Assembly (NCBI GenBank): GCA_905214615.1
Contig: CAJMMX010000019.1
Location: forward strand, 1 to 33,112
DNA length: 33,112 bases
From: an uncultured bacterium
Lineage (GTDB): Bacteria; Actinomycetota; Coriobacteriia; Coriobacteriales; Coriobacteriaceae
Reading direction: 5' to 3'
Part shown: one piece after another, positions 31,096-33,112 of the stretch
Layout of the letters: every line of letters begins with the position of its first letter
Position numbering within the stretch: position 1 is the first letter of the stretch
Program-made: the position numbers and the translations under genes
Notes under the pieces: model-generated
What the model was told of the DNA's origin: nothing
What the model saw: only the letters and a program-made list of their open reading frames with translations
Databases searched by the model: none

Positions 31096-31129
31096 TATCG
31101 TTATCGAAATAGTTTATCGAACAACGATA
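31096..31129 (-). promoter_or_regulatory. TATCG motif cluster upstream of the DUF2975-XRE operon
   Basis: TATCG-N5-CGATA (31115-31129) is a perfect dyad, and two further TATCG units lie at 31096-31107. These sit in the expected promoter region and are candidate sites for the XRE repressor. Confidence 0.45.
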
Positions 31130-31187
31130 TGGATTGCATGTACAAAGCCCAGCCGGTACGCATAGGTTATTTACTAATCCGAAGGGT

Positions 31188-31226
31188 GAGAGTGGATTTT
31201 TGGACACGTATCGAACGAGAGTGGAT
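31188..31226. repeat. two direct copies of GAGAGTGGAT
   Basis: GAGAGTGGAT occurs at 31188-31197 and 31217-31226, 29 bases apart, just outside the left end of the IS3 element. It may be a remnant of another insertion sequence end. I see no gene between 31076 and 31295. Confidence 0.45.
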
Positions 31227-31295
31227 AATCTCCCACTTTGAGGCCGGGGACTGCGGACAAAAAGTTGGACCGTCAAGGTCCGGTTTGGAGTCCGC

Positions 31296-31715
31296 ATGAC
31301 ATACAGTAGAGCCGTAGTAGAGAGGGCCGGGGAGCTCCGCCGCTCCGGGCTCTCGTGCAGGGAGATAGCCCGGGAGCTCGACGGGCCGAGCAAGAGCGCC
31401 GTCGCGCGCTGGACGAGGTCCGTGGCCGCGGGCGGAACCGTCGGGAGGGCGGTCGCGAAGATGGAGCGGCCGAAGGTCGTCGGGGACGGTCCGGTGTACC
31501 CCGACATCGACCCGGACGACAAGGACGCCCTGATAGATGCGCCTCGTCCTGGAGAACGCCGTCCTCAGGGCGGTGAACGACGTTTTAAAAGCCGCGAGCC
31601 TCGACGGGATGTCGAACAGGGAGAAGACCCTGGTGATAGACCGCCTGAGGCCTGCGGGGAAGTGGTCCTTGAGAGAACTCACCGCTTTCTTGAGGATATC
31701 GAGGAGCTCCTATGA
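31296..31715 (+). CDS. IS3-family transposase OrfA (helix-turn-helix subunit)
   Basis: The first 75 to 80 residues are a transposase DNA-binding part: a helix-turn-helix (SCREIARELDGPSKSAVARWTRS, about residues 20-42) and an acidic linker. After about position 31540 the frame translates the OrfB region out of phase (Pro/Arg/Glu-rich), so the true product either ends by frameshift into OrfB or is a nonsense extension. OrfB lies in the +1 frame relative to OrfA, not the -1 frame usual for IS3. A start hairpin (31252-31296) includes its ATG; a GGAG ribosome site is present. Confidence 0.7.
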   Translation: MTYSRAVVERAGELRRSGLSCREIARELDGPSKSAVARWTRSVAAGGTVGRAVAKMERPKVVGDGPVYPDIDPDDKDALIDAPRPGERRPQGGERRFKSREPRRDVEQGEDPGDRPPEACGEVVLERTHRFLEDIEELL

Positions 31716-32496
31716 GTACTGGCGGCCCCGGCTCCGCCGCCCCGACAAGCACGCCGCCCTGCGCGGGCGGGGGCGGGAGCTGTTCGAGGAGGGCGGCCGC
31801 AGCTGGGGCTACCGCACGATATGGGCGCGCCTGCGCCGCGAGGGCGTGCGCGCGTCCGAGAAGGTGGTGCGCCGGCTGATGCGGGAGGAGGGCCTCGCGG
31901 TCGTCTACAACAGGCGGCGGCGCAGGGGGTGGAGCTCCTACGAGGGGGAGGTCTCGGCGGCCCCGCCGAACCTGGTGGCCAGGGACTTCTCGGCCGCGGC
32001 CCCCGACGAGCTGTGGGTCACCGACGTCACCGAGTTCCGCATACCCGCCGGCAAGGCCTACCTGAGCGCCGTGGTGGACTGCTACGACGGGCGCCCGGCC
32101 GGCTGGCGGATCGGCCCCAGGCCCACGGCCTCGCTCGCCAACGGGTCGCTGCTCGACGCCCTCGCGGCCAGGCGGGAGGGGGCGCGCACCGTGGTGCACA
32201 GCGACCGCGGGGGCCACTACCGCTGGCCGGGATGGATCGCGATCTGCTCGGAGCACGGGCTCGCGCGCTCGATGTCGGCCAAGGGGTGCAGCCCCGACAA
32301 CGCGGCCTGCGAGGGGTTCTTCGGCAGGCTCAAGAACGAGTTCTTCCACTACCGGGACTGGGAGGGCGTCTCGCTCGCGGAGTTCTCGGAGAGGCTGGAC
32401 GCCTACCTGCGGTACTATCGCGCGGGGAGGATCAAGCGCTCGCTGGGGTGGCTGAGCCCGGACGAGTACCGCCGCAGCGAGGGCTGGGCGGCGTAG
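31537..32496 (+). CDS. IS3-family transposase OrfB (DDE integrase subunit)
   Basis: This 319-residue frame opens with a leucine-rich stretch (RLVLENAVLRAVNDVLKAA), then an HTH_21-like region (about residues 75-120) and the rve integrase core. The catalytic triad is Asp163 (WVTDVTEF), Asp223 (VVHSDRGG) and Glu259 (ACEGFFGRLKNE). The 35-residue Asp-Glu spacing is diagnostic of IS3. The ending YRAGRIKRSLGWLSPDEYR is also typical. A TAG stop immediately precedes the ATG in this frame, so it must be reached by a frameshift near 31535-31545 or by internal initiation. The catalytic part looks intact. Confidence 0.88.
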   Translation: MRLVLENAVLRAVNDVLKAASLDGMSNREKTLVIDRLRPAGKWSLRELTAFLRISRSSYEYWRPRLRRPDKHAALRGRGRELFEEGGRSWGYRTIWARLRREGVRASEKVVRRLMREEGLAVVYNRRRRRGWSSYEGEVSAAPPNLVARDFSAAAPDELWVTDVTEFRIPAGKAYLSAVVDCYDGRPAGWRIGPRPTASLANGSLLDALAARREGARTVVHSDRGGHYRWPGWIAICSEHGLARSMSAKGCSPDNAACEGFFGRLKNEFFHYRDWEGVSLAEFSERLDAYLRYYRAGRIKRSLGWLSPDEYRRSEGWAA

Positions 32497-32503
32497 GGGG
32501 GAA

Positions 32504-32587
32504 GCCATTTCGGCTATGAAGTGGCACTTTCTGGCCATTTCGGCCTTCAACTGGCAGTGCGGTGCGCCATTTCGGGGTCGAAGTGGC
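32504..32587. repeat. three 22-bp repeats GCCATTTCGG-N5-AA-N-TGGC
   Basis: Copies start at 32504, 32534 and 32566, so the period is 30-32 bp (about three helix turns). Each is a partial dyad (GCCATTTC with GAAGTGGC). Such tandem sites resemble the multiple transposase-binding repeats at the ends of IS21-type elements; no such transposase is present here. Confidence 0.8.
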
Positions 32588-32631
32588 ATTCGCCTCATGA
32601 TTTACGAAAGCATCTAAACTGATGAGCTGCT

Positions 32632-32670
32632 TTGCGTTGTGATGGTCATCTGTGTTACAATGTCTTACAA
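32632..32670 (+). promoter_or_regulatory. promoter and operator of the toxin-antitoxin pair
   Basis: TTGCGT (32632), an 18-base spacer, then TACAAT (32656-32661). The decamer TGTNTTACAA occurs twice back to back (32651-32660, 32661-32670), one helix turn apart and overlapping the -10 box, as expected for a ribbon-helix-helix antitoxin operator. Confidence 0.6.
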
Positions 32671-32689
32671 CAACGAAAAGGAGTAAGCC

Positions 32690-32917
32690 ATGGCTGCAAC
32701 TTCTACTATGACCATCCGCATGGGGGCTGATGAGAAATCCCTTATCAACGACTATGCGAAGACCTTCGGCATGACGGCTTCGGAGTTTGTGCGCACCGCC
32801 GTGCTCGAGCATATTGAAGATGAGCTCGATTTGCGTGATTGGTATGCGGCCAAGGCCGAATTCGATGCCGATCCGACTACCTATACCGCTGACGAAATAG
32901 CGAAGAAGTATCTCTGA
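32690..32917 (+). CDS. RelB/DinJ-type antitoxin
   Basis: This 75-residue protein has a ribbon-helix-helix N-terminus (TMTIRMGADEKSLINDYAKT, FGMTASEFVRTAVLEHI) and an acidic C-terminal tail (about residues 45-75) that would wrap the toxin. AAAAGGAGTAAGCC precedes the ATG. It overlaps the toxin gene by one base (TGATG). It would repress its own promoter at 32632-32670 alone and with the toxin. Confidence 0.88.
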   Translation: MAATSTMTIRMGADEKSLINDYAKTFGMTASEFVRTAVLEHIEDELDLRDWYAAKAEFDADPTTYTADEIAKKYL

Positions 32918-33112
32918 TGTGGCGGCTTCTCTTCTCGAAAAAGGCTGACAAACAGCTTTCGAAGCTTGATCCCGGGGTACGGCGCGTGTTGGTTTCATGG
33001 CTCCTGAAACACCTCGATGGGTGCGAAGACCCCCGCGCTTTCGGCAAGGGGCTTGTGGGCGACAAGTCCGGCATTTGGCGATACCGGGTGGGGGACTATC
33101 GGATTCTATGCG
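32917..33112 (+). CDS. RelE/ParE-type toxin, 3' end outside window
   Basis: Sixty-five codons are visible: MWRLLFSKKADKQLSKLD at the start, then a helix (VRRVLVSWLLKHLDG), then GKGLVGDKSGIWRYRVGDYRIL. These are the landmark strands of RelE-superfamily toxins, with the basic residues of the GLVGDKSG...RYRVGDYRI stretch. RelE-type members cut mRNA in the ribosome, ParE-type members act on gyrase; the group cannot be settled without the C-terminus. Only about 20 residues should be missing. Confidence 0.88.
   Translation, partial: MWRLLFSKKADKQLSKLDPGVRRVLVSWLLKHLDGCEDPRAFGKGLVGDKSGIWRYRVGDYRILC

Larger units (their letters stand above)
31252..32499 (+). mobile_element. IS3-family insertion sequence (IS150-like), right end unclear
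   Basis: The left end TGCGGACAAAAAGTTGGAC (31252-31270) resembles the AAAAAGTTGGAC ends of IS150-group elements, and the element encodes an IS3-type OrfA and OrfB. No matching inverted end was found after OrfB, where a different repeat array begins, so the right end may be lost or replaced. The higher GC than the neighbouring peptide locus fits a separate origin. Confidence 0.75.

Noticed and set aside
31585..32598. 337-codon frame opposite OrfB
   Set aside because: A shadow of the transposase frame, Pro/Arg/Ala-rich and without motifs.

Overview
The window looks like a chromosomal segment of a GC-rich anaerobic gut actinobacterium of the Coriobacteriia, most like Collinsella. This rests on codon use, a 1596-residue fused acyl-CoA dehydratase activase, and many intergenic hairpin repeats; no rRNA or tRNA gene is present to confirm it. 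Genes are densely packed, and most groups are closed by clear intrinsic terminators.

Positions 1-5360 carry an OPT-family oligopeptide transporter, a DUF389 membrane protein, a small membrane-anchored unknown protein and a 3-hydroxyacyl-CoA dehydrogenase. Positions 5361-10873 hold the giant activase, which appears to be transcribed behind its own TetR-type regulator. Positions 10997-13995 hold a HAD phosphatase and an MFS exporter controlled by a second TetR regulator with visible operators. Positions 14070-17673 (minus strand) hold an ammonium transporter with a PII protein, a CmpB-type membrane protein and an HD-domain protein. Positions 17901-24460 (plus strand) hold a divergent DXS-like thiamine-diphosphate enzyme, an unusual array of inverted repeats, a complete polar amino acid ABC transporter (binding protein, two permeases, ATPase) and a class I glutamine amidotransferase-like gamma-glutamyl hydrolase.

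Positions 24560-30098 (minus strand) are visibly more AT-rich and form a compact ribosomally made peptide (RiPP) locus. A 42-residue precursor with six regularly spaced cysteines has its own promoter and is followed by an attenuating hairpin. Then come an ABC ATPase, two membrane subunits, a radical SAM/SPASM maturase with an N-terminal peptide-recognition-like region, and a fused ABC exporter. The last five overlap or nearly abut, so they are probably translated as one unit. This is the most likely new biological system in the window: a thioether-type (sactipeptide or ranthipeptide) product with its own export and perhaps immunity. Its product is unknown.

Positions 30177-31075 hold a DUF2975 membrane protein with an XRE repressor. 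Positions 31252-32499 are an IS3-family insertion sequence whose two reading frames are offset by +1. Three 22-bp repeats, which look like the end of another mobile element, follow it. The window ends in a RelB/RelE-type toxin-antitoxin pair, with the toxin gene cut by the window edge. Together these make the right-hand quarter an accessory, horizontally acquired region.
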